Assembly (NCBI GenBank): GCA_035630195.1
Contig: DASQLD010000069.1
Location: 1 to 17,956 of the forward strand
Reading direction: 5' to 3'
Length of the DNA stretch: 17,956 nt
DNA from: DASQDN01 sp035630195
Lineage (GTDB): Bacteria; Acidobacteriota; Terriglobia; Bryobacterales; Bryobacteraceae
Notes under the pieces: model-generated
The model's input: the letters and a program-made list of their open reading frames with translations, nothing else
Told to the model about the DNA's origin: nothing
Database searches by the model: none
Part shown: piece after piece, positions 8,988-14,914 of the stretch
Position numbering within the stretch: position 1 is the stretch's first letter
Layout of the letters: every line of letters begins with the position of its first letter
Position numbers and translations under genes: made by a program

Positions 8988-10055
8988 CGTTTGGATCTCC
9001 TCCCGTCCAGTTCACCGTCACCCCCTTATTACGTCGATGGTCGGAGTCGCCGATGAATTCGTCCATACGAGAGAAGTGCCAGACTGTCACTAACCAAAAA
9101 GATCCGGTTCCGGGAACGGCAGCGCCGGGACCGGTGACGGTGAAAACTCCCGCCCGTCAACAATGGAGGTAGGGCGGTGGCCGGTTGAAGCAGGTAAGCA
9201 AGGGAATTGCTTGGCAACGCCCTTCTAGTAATTGTGCGCTCACCCGTTAGCCCGCACACAACCAGCGAAGCGCCGGAATCTACGCCAGGAGCCGGAACCG
9301 CTAAGAGCAGGCCCGAAATAACAGGAAAGCTTGAGTAGGAGCAGGGGCCTACCGGGTTGATGTCGAACAGTGGACCAAGTCCGAGCGCGCCTGGTGGAAC
9401 CATTCACACGTGTGAACTTAGCTAAGCCGGTATCTGCATGGGAAATGGCATTGCCGTTTAGGATCCGAGGGCGTTCGCGCCCCTTGGATGCGGACATCCT
9501 GATCAGCCCTATGGTAAGCACGGGCTTGGCGTATAGCTCCGCAGCACGGGTTACCGAGATCGCGGGATGCGCAGGCGTGCAGACGCGTCCATTGGTGGCC
9601 GCCCGGATCGTTACGGAGTTACTAACGGTGCTGCCGATCTTAAACATCATTGATAATGCGCAGCCCGAAACTCCAGCCGGCACCCTGGTCTCCAGCGTTC
9701 GCTGCGTTCGAGGGGCTCACGATGGTGTTCCGCAAGTGGCGATCGCATCACCGAGACGAGATTGCGAGACCGTGAACACACCAAATGCGCTTCGTACGAC
9801 TTTGAAACGAAAAAGTGAACTGGTTCTGCCGTTGTAAGTGACCGTGACAGTAGCATCGCCTAATGGTGTATTCGTAGGAAGGATCGCGGCAACCTGCGTT
9901 GCTCCCGCGTAGTACATGATCGCGTCAACCGCAGTGGCCCCGAAATTGATTCGCACCGAGGTGCCGCCAATGGCTGTCGTAAATGGAAACGCACTCGCGA
10001 CGAGGGACCCAGTGATCGAACTGGTGAGCGCAAGTACGGCGCAAAGCACGCGCAT
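8988..10055 (-). pseudogene. Frameshifted TIGR03437-type secreted protein (Solibacter-type domain)
   Basis: Several frames read in succession give one decayed gene. From ATG 10053-10055 comes a signal-like MRVLCAVLALTSSITG, then AFPFTTAIGGTSVRINFG and QVAAILPTNTPLGDATVTV, ending in VVRSAFGVFTVSQ, all typical of the TIGR03437 domain. After a frameshift NTIVSPSNAANAGDQ follows (about 9730-9690). It then jumps to VPAGVSGC and KIGSTVSNSVTI, with the usual middle of the domain (the LWGTGLGP part) missing, which implies an internal deletion. A further shift near 9400 gives GALGLGPLFDINPVG and LLLAVPAPGVDSGASLVVCG. Another near 9170 gives FTVTGPGAAVPGTG, then LVWTNSSATPTIDVIRG, and finally GVTVNWTGGDPNG across a GGGGG run near 9030. 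At least four frame changes make it a clear pseudogene. Function unknown; intact relatives are predicted secreted proteins. Confidence 0.85.
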
Positions 10056-10196
10056 GATGGTCAATCATAACTGAAGATACGTGAACGCCTCCTTGCGCAA
10101 CGGGATCGTCGCTGGAAGCGCAGCGCCGGGGAGATCTTCGCAAATTGCGAGTTACTGGGCGGTTCGCGGCATAACTACCCAGCCAACTCATTCGGG

Positions 10197-11093
10197 CTAA
10201 TGTTGTAATGTGAATCCGGATGGCAAAGCTGCCTCAAGATCGATTTGTTCTCCGGTGATGGGGTGGCGGAATTTCAGATATTGCGCATGCAGGAAATAGC
10301 CTCCATCCCCCGGCAAACCGGGGAGATGTTCCAGAGGTTGACCGGTTGAACCGTACAGAGGATCGCCTACCAAGGGATGGCCGATGGATGCTAGATGGAT
10401 CCGGATTTGATGAGGGCGCCCCGAATGCAGGCTCACCTCAAAGGTTGTGGTGCTAGTGCCGCGTGAGATCACGTTCGCCAATGACTTTGACGGCTTGCCA
10501 TTCGGGTTGGCGGCCCACACGGAACCGATGAGTGGGTGCGGTACGAGGCCGATAGGTGTGAGAATTTCGTACCTGTCGTGCTGTGCAACATTTTGAGCCA
10601 GCGCCCGGTAGACCTTTTGAATTCCTGGTGTGTTCCAATTTGCGAATAGATTAGAGGCCGCCTGCGGTGTTTTGGCGAAGAGGACGATGCCGGTGGTGGC
10701 TCGGCCCAACCGGTGGACAGGGTTTGCGTTTGGGGTTTGCTTTTGCACCAGGCGCAGGAGCGTATTCTCCATGAAGCCCCCGCCGGGAATGGTGGGCAGC
10801 CCACCGGGTTTGTTGACGGCCAGCAGATGGGGGTCTTCAAACAGGACTTCGAAGTTCTGAGGGCAGTCTGGTTCGATCCAGGCTGGGCGGTTCCAGACAA
10901 GCCTCTCGCCTGAAGTGAGCGATTCGCTTCCGGTGGCGATGTCGCCATTGAGCGTGACTTCGCCGTTGTTCAGTTTTTGTTGCCAGGATTGTGGAGTCGA
11001 GTGGGGATAAAGGCTTGCCAAATGGGAGAACAGAGTCTGTCCATGGTATTTGCTGCTGATGATTGTTGCGTAGGCATAGCCCCGGTTGAGCAT
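10197..11093 (-). CDS. RluA-family pseudouridine synthase with altered catalytic motif
   Basis: RNA pseudouridine synthase-like protein of 298 residues. An N-terminal S4-like segment (about 15-65: QTLFSHLASLYP, WQQKLNNGEVTLNG) precedes the catalytic domain, with VLFEDPHLLAVNKPGGLPT (83-101), motif II at 127-135, SGRPHQIRIHLASIGHPLVG (about 222-241) and the C-terminal YFLHAQYLKFRHPITGE. In motif II the sequence is HRLGRATTG where the family normally has HRLDR; the codon at 10704-10706 is GGC (Gly130), so the usual catalytic Asp is absent. From general knowledge, some RluA-like proteins carry HRLGR naturally, so this may be a subfamily trait rather than a fresh mutation. The ATG at 11091-11093 is the only sensible start; the ribosome-binding site is weak. 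No operon partner: 175 bases separate it from the XRE gene. Confidence 0.92.
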   Translation of the reverse strand: MLNRGYAYATIISSKYHGQTLFSHLASLYPHSTPQSWQQKLNNGEVTLNGDIATGSESLTSGERLVWNRPAWIEPDCPQNFEVLFEDPHLLAVNKPGGLPTIPGGGFMENTLLRLVQKQTPNANPVHRLGRATTGIVLFAKTPQAASNLFANWNTPGIQKVYRALAQNVAQHDRYEILTPIGLVPHPLIGSVWAANPNGKPSKSLANVISRGTSTTTFEVSLHSGRPHQIRIHLASIGHPLVGDPLYGSTGQPLEHLPGLPGDGGYFLHAQYLKFRHPITGEQIDLEAALPSGFTLQH

Positions 11094-11213
11094 CTAGTTT
11101 GAGTGTAGGATAAGGCATTTGCAGCGTGGCGACCCGAACGACTCTTGCGGTCCAATCGCTTCGCAGACAGGCTTTGACTTTTCCCACGTGCTATGGAACG
11201 CGCCGTATGCTGC

Positions 11214-11239
11214 GGGCGGGCTACGGTGGTAAGCCGCCC
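11214..11239. other. GC-rich hairpin between the XRE and pseudouridine synthase genes
   Basis: GGGCGGGCT (11214-11222) can pair with AGCCGCCC (11232-11239) around a 9-base loop, with one bulged G. It lies just after the XRE stop on the transcribed strand. There is no following T-run on either strand, so it is only a candidate 3' structure or weak terminator for the XRE/DUF2975 transcript. Confidence 0.35.
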
Positions 11240-11268
11240 TGTTCTCACACCGTCGATGAGGGCATTAT

Positions 11269-11472
11269 CTAATTTTTGTATTCCAGAACATCTCCAGGCT
11301 GGCATTGGAGAGCCTTGCAGATTCCTTCCAACGTCGATAACCGGATCGCTTTTGCCTTGCCGTTTTTCAAGACGGAGATATTGGCCATAGTGATGCCGAC
11401 CTTGTCGGCTAGCTCGGTGACGCTCATCTTCCGCTTGGCCAGCATTACGTCGATGTTGATGATGATCGGCAT
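11269..11472 (-). CDS. Small XRE-family HTH regulator (YozG-like)
   Basis: A 67-residue Cro/CI-type DNA-binding protein that is almost entirely one helix-turn-helix domain. MPIIINIDVMLAKRKMSVTE leads into ELADKVGITMANISVLKNGK, the HTH with its recognition helix, and the C-terminal STLEGICKALQCQPGDVLEY is the standard end of this fold. It resembles the short HTH_26/YozG-like regulators. It starts 11 bases after the stop of a DUF2975 membrane-protein gene, an arrangement seen repeatedly in bacteria (YoaS/YozG in Bacillus, from general knowledge). It probably represses its own two-gene operon through the palindrome upstream of the DUF2975 gene. No separate sensor domain is present, so any signal would have to come from the partner or from abundance. 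Confidence 0.93.
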   Translation of the reverse strand: MPIIINIDVMLAKRKMSVTELADKVGITMANISVLKNGKAKAIRLSTLEGICKALQCQPGDVLEYKN

Positions 11473-11483
11473 GCTGATTTCGG

Positions 11484-11966
11484 TTATACCGTTAAGTCGT
11501 TCTCGGACTTCAGCTCTACCGCGCTCTGCAAGGTTCTTTCCGCTACTGCCGCGGCGGTGGCGACGATTGTAGAGACGAACATCAGTAGAAGTCCCATCAT
11601 GACGCCGCCGGCGATGTCATCCTGACCGCGCCTCATTAGGAAGAAGTAGGCTTCTGCTCCCAACAGAAAACCGACGAGAGACAGCGCACAGTACTTGATC
11701 GTCCGCAATGCTTTGACTGAGCGTTGCGAGAAGACTTCACCGCTTCCTACATATCCCAGAAGCTTGAATGCCTGGTAGAGTGCAACAAAAAATGCAATGG
11801 ATGCGGTGTACGCATACGTCAAAAATGGATCGTTGAAGTAAATCTGAAAGAGGGTGGCGTGCGCGTTCCTCCCTTCAAGGTGTGGTTCCCAAAGTAGAAG
11901 AGCAAGAGAACCAATGCCAAGGAGCACGATGACCACTTGGAGAAAAATGGTTGAGCCTTTTCTCAT
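11484..11966 (-). CDS. DUF2975-family four-helix membrane protein (YoaS-like)
   Basis: A 160-residue integral membrane protein of unknown function. Four hydrophobic segments can be seen: about 8-27 (IFLQVVIVLLGIGSLALLLW), 49-71 (FLTYAYTASIAFFVALYQAF), 88-110 (IKYCALSLVGFLLGAEAYFF) and 121-143 (GVMMGLLLMFVSTIVATAAA). A soluble loop of about 15 residues separates TM2 and TM3. Size, helix spacing and the downstream XRE gene fit the DUF2975 family. The ATG is at 11964-11966, only 7 bases beyond a likely -10 box, and no ribosome-binding site precedes it, so the message may be leaderless. It is the first gene of a two-gene operon with the XRE regulator. The role is not known. Confidence 0.85.
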   Translation of the reverse strand: MRKGSTIFLQVVIVLLGIGSLALLLWEPHLEGRNAHATLFQIYFNDPFLTYAYTASIAFFVALYQAFKLLGYVGSGEVFSQRSVKALRTIKYCALSLVGFLLGAEAYFFLMRRGQDDIAGGVMMGLLLMFVSTIVATAAAVAERTLQSAVELKSENDLTV

Positions 11967-11973
11967 AGCAGCA

Positions 11974-12002
11974 ATTGTGAAGCCTTATATATCGTTTGTC
12001 AA
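11974..12002 (-). promoter_or_regulatory. Sigma-70-like promoter of the DUF2975-XRE operon
   Basis: On the minus strand a perfect -35 box TTGACA (11997-12002) is followed after 17 bases by CACAAT (11974-11979), a 4-of-6 match to the -10 consensus. The predicted transcription start falls at or next to the A of the DUF2975 ATG, pointing to a leaderless transcript. The local AT content is much higher than in the surrounding DNA. Confidence 0.6.
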
Positions 12003-12007
12003 TATAT
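11987..12007. promoter_or_regulatory. Imperfect palindrome overlapping the -35 box, likely XRE operator
   Basis: Two 8-base arms, ATATATCG (11987-11994) and CAATATAT (12000-12007), are inverted repeats with one mismatch around the 5-base spacer TTTGT. The site covers the -35 box of the DUF2975-XRE operon, where a bound repressor would block RNA polymerase. Size and symmetry suit a Cro/CI-type dimer, so the small XRE protein is the natural candidate ligand. This is an inference from position. Confidence 0.5.
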
Positions 12008-12199
12008 TTTGATTGAGAAACGAGAATTGTTTAGTTTAGGCGCACCTCGTTATGAATTCGGACCTCTCATCAGGAGCGGTAAGTCTCTATCTTCGCCAGC
12101 TTCCTGTTTGGCCGCGCTTCGCTCAGTGAACAAAGTCGCCGTTCTGACCTATGAAGGGATACAATCATTCGACCAATAGAAGCACGGAGACCAGGAACA

Positions 12200-13063
12200 A
12201 TGGCGATACGATCGGCTTTAATCACTGGGACCAGCAAGGGAATCGGCTACGAAACGGCGCTTGCGTTCGCGCGTGCCGGATATCACGTGCATGCGACGAT
12301 GCGCAATCTATCAAGTTCGCCTGCGTTATCTGAAATGGCCGCCCAAGAGACGTTGCCGATCAGCGTGACCGCAATGGACGTGGACAGTGATGAATCGGTG
12401 CAAGCGGGCATCGCTGCCATTCAGTCGCAGCATGGCCCCGTGGATGTGCTGGTGAACAATGCGGGGATCGAGTGCTTTGGCTCAATTGAAGAGCTGTCCA
12501 TTGAGGATTTTCGGACAGTGATGGAGACCAACTACTTTGGCGTCTTGCGCTGCATCAAGGCTGTAGTACCGCAGATGCGAGAGCGCCGGACAGGAACAAT
12601 TATCAATATCAGCTCAGTGGCGGGAACGTTCAGCCATCCACCAGCGACACCGTATTCCGCCTCGAAATGGGCCGTGGAGGCCTTGAGCGAAGGTCTCGCC
12701 TGCGAGATGAAAGCTTTCGGCGTGCGTGTCGCGCTCGTTGAGCCGGGGATCATTGACACCGCCATGGCGCATAGGATCAGCAGAATCGGGAAGTCGGCAT
12801 ATCCGCACGCAGGACGTATCGCAGCCTTGTTCTCCGCAACTCTGACTGACGCACCAGTACCGCCGAGCGTTGTGGCGCAGAAGGTTCTTGAAATCGCCAC
12901 AAGCGACAGCTGGCAATTTCGGCATCCGGTCGGGCCTGACGCTATGACATTGATCATGTGGCGGAAGGGGATGACGGACGAACAGTGGGTAGATCTCCAT
13001 TCTGCGGATGAACAGACTTTTCGGCGACTCATGGATTCGCCACAGGCGCCCGCAGATCGATGA
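12200..13063 (+). CDS. Short-chain dehydrogenase/reductase (classical SDR)
   Basis: NAD(P)H-dependent oxidoreductase, 287 residues, cytosolic. The cofactor-binding TGTSKGIG lies at 9-16, followed by D60 (AMDVDSD), NNAG at 86-89, the catalytic N111, S138/S139 in IINISSVAG, and YSASK with Y152 and K156. VEPGIIDTAM matches the PG motif after beta-6. All catalytic residues are present. The GTSKGIG start and the stretch ATMRN after beta-2 (about 32-36) suggest the NADPH-preferring group that includes 17-beta-HSD-like enzymes. The substrate cannot be told. The ATG is preceded by GGAGACCAGGAACA, giving a usable ribosome-binding site. It stands alone: the DUF2975 operon diverges upstream and degraded DNA follows. 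Nothing clear was found as a promoter in the 190 bases before it. Confidence 0.94.
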   Translation: MAIRSALITGTSKGIGYETALAFARAGYHVHATMRNLSSSPALSEMAAQETLPISVTAMDVDSDESVQAGIAAIQSQHGPVDVLVNNAGIECFGSIEELSIEDFRTVMETNYFGVLRCIKAVVPQMRERRTGTIINISSVAGTFSHPPATPYSASKWAVEALSEGLACEMKAFGVRVALVEPGIIDTAMAHRISRIGKSAYPHAGRIAALFSATLTDAPVPPSVVAQKVLEIATSDSWQFRHPVGPDAMTLIMWRKGMTDEQWVDLHSADEQTFRRLMDSPQAPADR

Positions 13064-13187
13064 TCGTCCCGGGTTGTGGCTTTGTGGAACTCCCGGGTCT
13101 TGAAGTCGAGCCGGATTACTTCTGTTGAGTCGTTAGTGTGACGCGTAAGGGGATGTCGGTGCTCTCGAACTTTCGCCCAGTCCCGCA

Positions 13188-13415
13188 TTATTTGCCATTC
13201 AGTTCCAGGGATTCGGGATGCTTGGTCGAGCGTCTGCGCATTTTCCAGACGATGACGACGATTAGAAAAACGAAGAGTATAGATGCAAGCAGGATCTGCC
13301 ACAGTTCGAGGCGTGAGGGCTGGATAGGGTCGAAGCTGATCGAAGCACTTTCTTGCACAACCGTATTGTACGGCTCGATCCACTCCTTTGAGGTTGGCTT
13401 TGGACCTCCATCGAA
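13188..13415 (-). pseudogene. Orphan C-terminal fragment of a single-pass membrane protein
   Basis: A stop-free minus-strand frame of 75 codons between TGA (13416-13418) and TAA (13188-13190) reads like the tail of a real protein. A soluble part, DGGPKPTSKEWIEPYNTVV and SISFDPIQPSRLELW, is followed by a strongly hydrophobic segment QILLASILFVFLIVVIVW, a basic anchor KMRRRSTK and a short cytoplasmic tail. The hydrophobic run with a positive-inside anchor is unlikely to arise by chance. There is no plausible start codon at the 5' end, and no recognisable coding frame continues at 13419-13640. It is best read as the 3' remnant of a deleted gene. The family was not recognised, and a short real gene with an unusual start cannot be excluded. 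Confidence 0.5.
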
Positions 13416-13638
13416 TCACTCGCGGTCAAGTATCGGGATCCCGGTCCGGATCCGCGACAGATTCTGTCAACCGAATGGCGTCGCGCCTAAGCACGAATTC
13501 CGCATCCCTCGTCGGGTGGGTCCACCGTCGCAACCACCCTACTTTCGGAGGCGATCCAACGGTTGTTGCGAGCGCGTAGAAGTCGTCCGTGCTTACTCAC
13601 CCTTCTTGCTTGGCGAACGCCCCGATCTCTCTGTCTGA
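13416..13638. other. Non-coding stretch with a hairpin
   Basis: No frame here gives a recognisable protein. A possible stem pairs GGGTGG (13514-13519) with CCACCC (13534-13539). The inner copy GGTGG also has an alternative partner, CCACC, at 13522-13526. It may be a remnant of a dispersed repeat, but only one copy lies in this window. Nothing else was seen. Confidence 0.3.
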
Positions 13639-13785
13639 CAACCATCCGTTCGCAGTCTGCGCATCACCGTCTGGGACGTCCTAAGCCGGCTCGCGGCGGG
13701 TATGTCTGAGCGGGAGATTCTTGACGATTATCCGGAGCTTGAATCAGCGGACTTTCGCCGAGCGTTTGCCCGGCTCGATGGTGAT
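13639..13785 (+). pseudogene. Truncated DUF433 antitoxin relic
   Basis: In one frame the sequence reads QPSVRSLRITVWDVLSRLAA, then GMSEREILDDYPELESADFRRAF. This matches the core of DUF433 antitoxins (KPCIRGLRITV, VLxxLAxGxSxxEIL, YPELxxxDIRxAL). The N-terminal strand before the KPCIRG motif is missing: TGA lies immediately upstream (13636-13638). The conserved Cys is Ser and the Gly of IRG is Ser. The ALAYA ending is lost, and the frame runs on into unrelated sequence until 13950. No DUF5615 partner follows directly. It is less like the intact DUF433 gene 200 bases downstream than a recent tandem copy would be, so it probably comes from a separate module. Confidence 0.8.
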
Positions 13786-13867
13786 CCGCTCAATCATGGT
13801 TTGAGAAGATCACCCAATCTCCTTAGCTCACGTGCACTGAAGCATCCGCGCGTTCGGATTACCCCGG

Positions 13868-13930
13868 GAAGTCGGCATCGCGCATGCATTGGCTTATGTC
13901 GTCACGTCGGGATTCGCCGCAAGCCGCAAC
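13868..13930 (+). pseudogene. Possible second DUF433 C-terminal scrap
   Basis: A different frame from the first relic reads EVGIAHALAYVVTSG, which resembles the DIRxALAYAA ending of DUF433 proteins. The first relic already carries the equivalent of this position (ADFRRAF), so this would be from another copy or a rearranged one. The match is short and may be chance. Confidence 0.25.
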
Positions 13931-13983
13931 GGTATGTACGCTGTATGTGATCTTAATGATGCGACTGGTTCGAACCTTCTACA

Positions 13984-14226
13984 ATGAGTGAAGGTATGCT
14001 GAAACTCGACCGCATCACCCGAAGTCCGGACGTTATGGCCGGCAAGCCGTGTATACGGGGTATGCGCGTAACTGTCGGAACAGTTGTGGGACTGGTTGCT
14101 TCCGGTCGCCCGGACGCAGAGATTTTGGCAGCATATCCCTACCTTGAAGAAGACGATATCCGCCAAGCCCTTGCTTACGCTGCCTGGCGGGTCGAGGAGA
14201 TCGAGATTCCACTATCTGCGGCATGA
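13984..14226 (+). CDS. DUF433 antitoxin (VapB45-like)
   Basis: An 80-residue protein, full length for the family. It has LDRITRSPDVMAGKPCIRGM (7-26) with the conserved GKPCIRG, then RVTVGTVVGLVASGRPDAEI and LEEDDIRQALAYAAWR near the end, a winged-helix-like fold. Family members pair with DUF5615 PIN-like proteins as toxin-antitoxin modules (VapB45/VapC45 in Mycobacterium tuberculosis is the known example) and are expected to neutralise the toxin and repress the operon. The stop overlaps the ATG of the next gene (ATGA, 14223-14226). Two starts are possible: ATG at 13984, or ATG at 13996 (MLKLDRI), where most relatives begin. Neither has a well-placed ribosome-binding site; GAAGG sits only one base before the second. 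Confidence 0.9.
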   Translation: MSEGMLKLDRITRSPDVMAGKPCIRGMRVTVGTVVGLVASGRPDAEILAAYPYLEEDDIRQALAYAAWRVEEIEIPLSAA

Positions 14227-14591
14227 GAATTCTGGTCGACATGAATCTCAGCCCGCTGTGGATTCCTTTCCTGCAGCAGCATGGGTTTGAGGCGACTCAC
14301 TGGTCGTCGATCGGAGCAGCATCCGCTGCCGATGCCGAAATCATGGACCATGCCAGAGCGCATGGGTTGGTTATCTTTACGCATGATCTTGATTTCGGAA
14401 TGCTACTCGCTATGAGGGGCAGCGATGGGCCGAGCGTGGTTCAAATCCGAACGCAGGATGTGCTTCCTGCCGCTGTAGGGTCGCTGATTGTGAATGCTCT
14501 GAACGATGCGCGCCTCCACTTGGAGGCTGGTGCGCTTGTCACGATTGACCCGATGCAGCGCCGGATCCGGCTCTTGCCGATTCGGCCGTAG
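14223..14591 (+). CDS. DUF5615 PIN-like toxin (VapC45-like)
   Basis: A 122-residue PIN-like protein, presumed ribonuclease toxin of the pair. The first strand MRILVDMNLSP provides D6 and N8; GAASAADAEI gives D37 and E39; IFTHDLDFGMLL gives D55 and D57. These acidic residues are spaced as expected for a metal-binding PIN active site of the Mut7-C/DUF5615 group. The rest (VVQIRTQDV, then the helix VGSLIVNALNDARLHLEAGA and the terminal VTIDPMQRRIRLLPI) fits the family. Its start overlaps the antitoxin stop by 4 bases, so the two are translationally coupled, with the antitoxin made first. Toxic activity and RNA target are inferences. No truncation is seen. Confidence 0.9.
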   Translation: MRILVDMNLSPLWIPFLQQHGFEATHWSSIGAASAADAEIMDHARAHGLVIFTHDLDFGMLLAMRGSDGPSVVQIRTQDVLPAAVGSLIVNALNDARLHLEAGALVTIDPMQRRIRLLPIRP

Positions 14592-14698
14592 ACCATCTTC
14601 GCACTCATCCGGCCGATTACTCCTGACAAGTCCTCATGGTTGTATCGCGAGTGCTCCGGTGACCTGAGACTTCCTGTTCCAAACCGAGCCGGCGATGG

Positions 14699-14896
14699 CT
14701 AACGCACCAGCGATGACCCGTGCTCCTTACCGGATGCCTTAACGTCGTTCGCCAGCTTGAACGCGCGGTTCGCCAGAACTTTGTGAACTGCGGGCGCCTG
14801 AAAAGGCATGATGGGTTCAGGCTCATAAAGCGCAAGACCTTGGATGGCGCCTAGACGCGCCCTCTTTATGGCCGGATGCAGTGTTTGGCTCGGCAA
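14699..14896 (-). CDS. Possible small or truncated ORF, unrecognised
   Basis: A 65-codon frame starts at TTG. It reads HPAIKRARLGAIQGLALYEP, then a proline-rich EPIMPFQAP, then a helical RAFKLANDVKASGKEHG. The composition looks protein-like and differs from the shadow frames nearby, but no family was recognised and no good ribosome-binding site was seen. It could be the tail of a lost gene. The rest of the 14592-14914 gap holds nothing recognisable. Confidence 0.25.
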   Translation of the reverse strand: MPSQTLHPAIKRARLGAIQGLALYEPEPIMPFQAPAVHKVLANRAFKLANDVKASGKEHGSSLVR

Positions 14897-14901
14897 TCGT
14901 T

Positions 14902-14905
14902 GGAG
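14902..14905 (+). promoter_or_regulatory. Ribosome-binding site setting the LytS-type kinase start
   Basis: GGAG lies 9 bases before a GTG (14915) and 15 before an ATG (14921), both in the kinase frame. This argues against the upstream in-frame ATG at 14876, which has no such site. An ATG at 14913 is out of frame and stops at once. Confidence 0.5.
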
Positions 14906-14914
14906 AACGTAAAT

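Noticed and set aside
11094..11268. A promoter for the pseudouridine synthase gene
   Set aside because: TACACT and TATCCT near the start are weak -10 matches and no matching -35 box was found.
12137..12165. TACAAT (12160-12165) as a -10 box for the dehydrogenase gene
   Set aside because: No acceptable -35 box lies 16-18 bases upstream.
13070..13102. Two CCCGGG copies after the dehydrogenase stop as a terminator stem
   Set aside because: The arms are only six bases, each is self-complementary, the loop is long and there is no T-run.
12532..13419. Minus-strand open frame of 295 codons across the dehydrogenase gene
   Set aside because: It is a shadow of the dehydrogenase; the translation has no domain and the plus strand has all SDR motifs.
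13138..13638. Plus-strand open frame of 166 codons after the dehydrogenase
   Set aside because: The composition is not protein-like, and its first part lies opposite the membrane-anchor fragment, whose frame is far more convincing.
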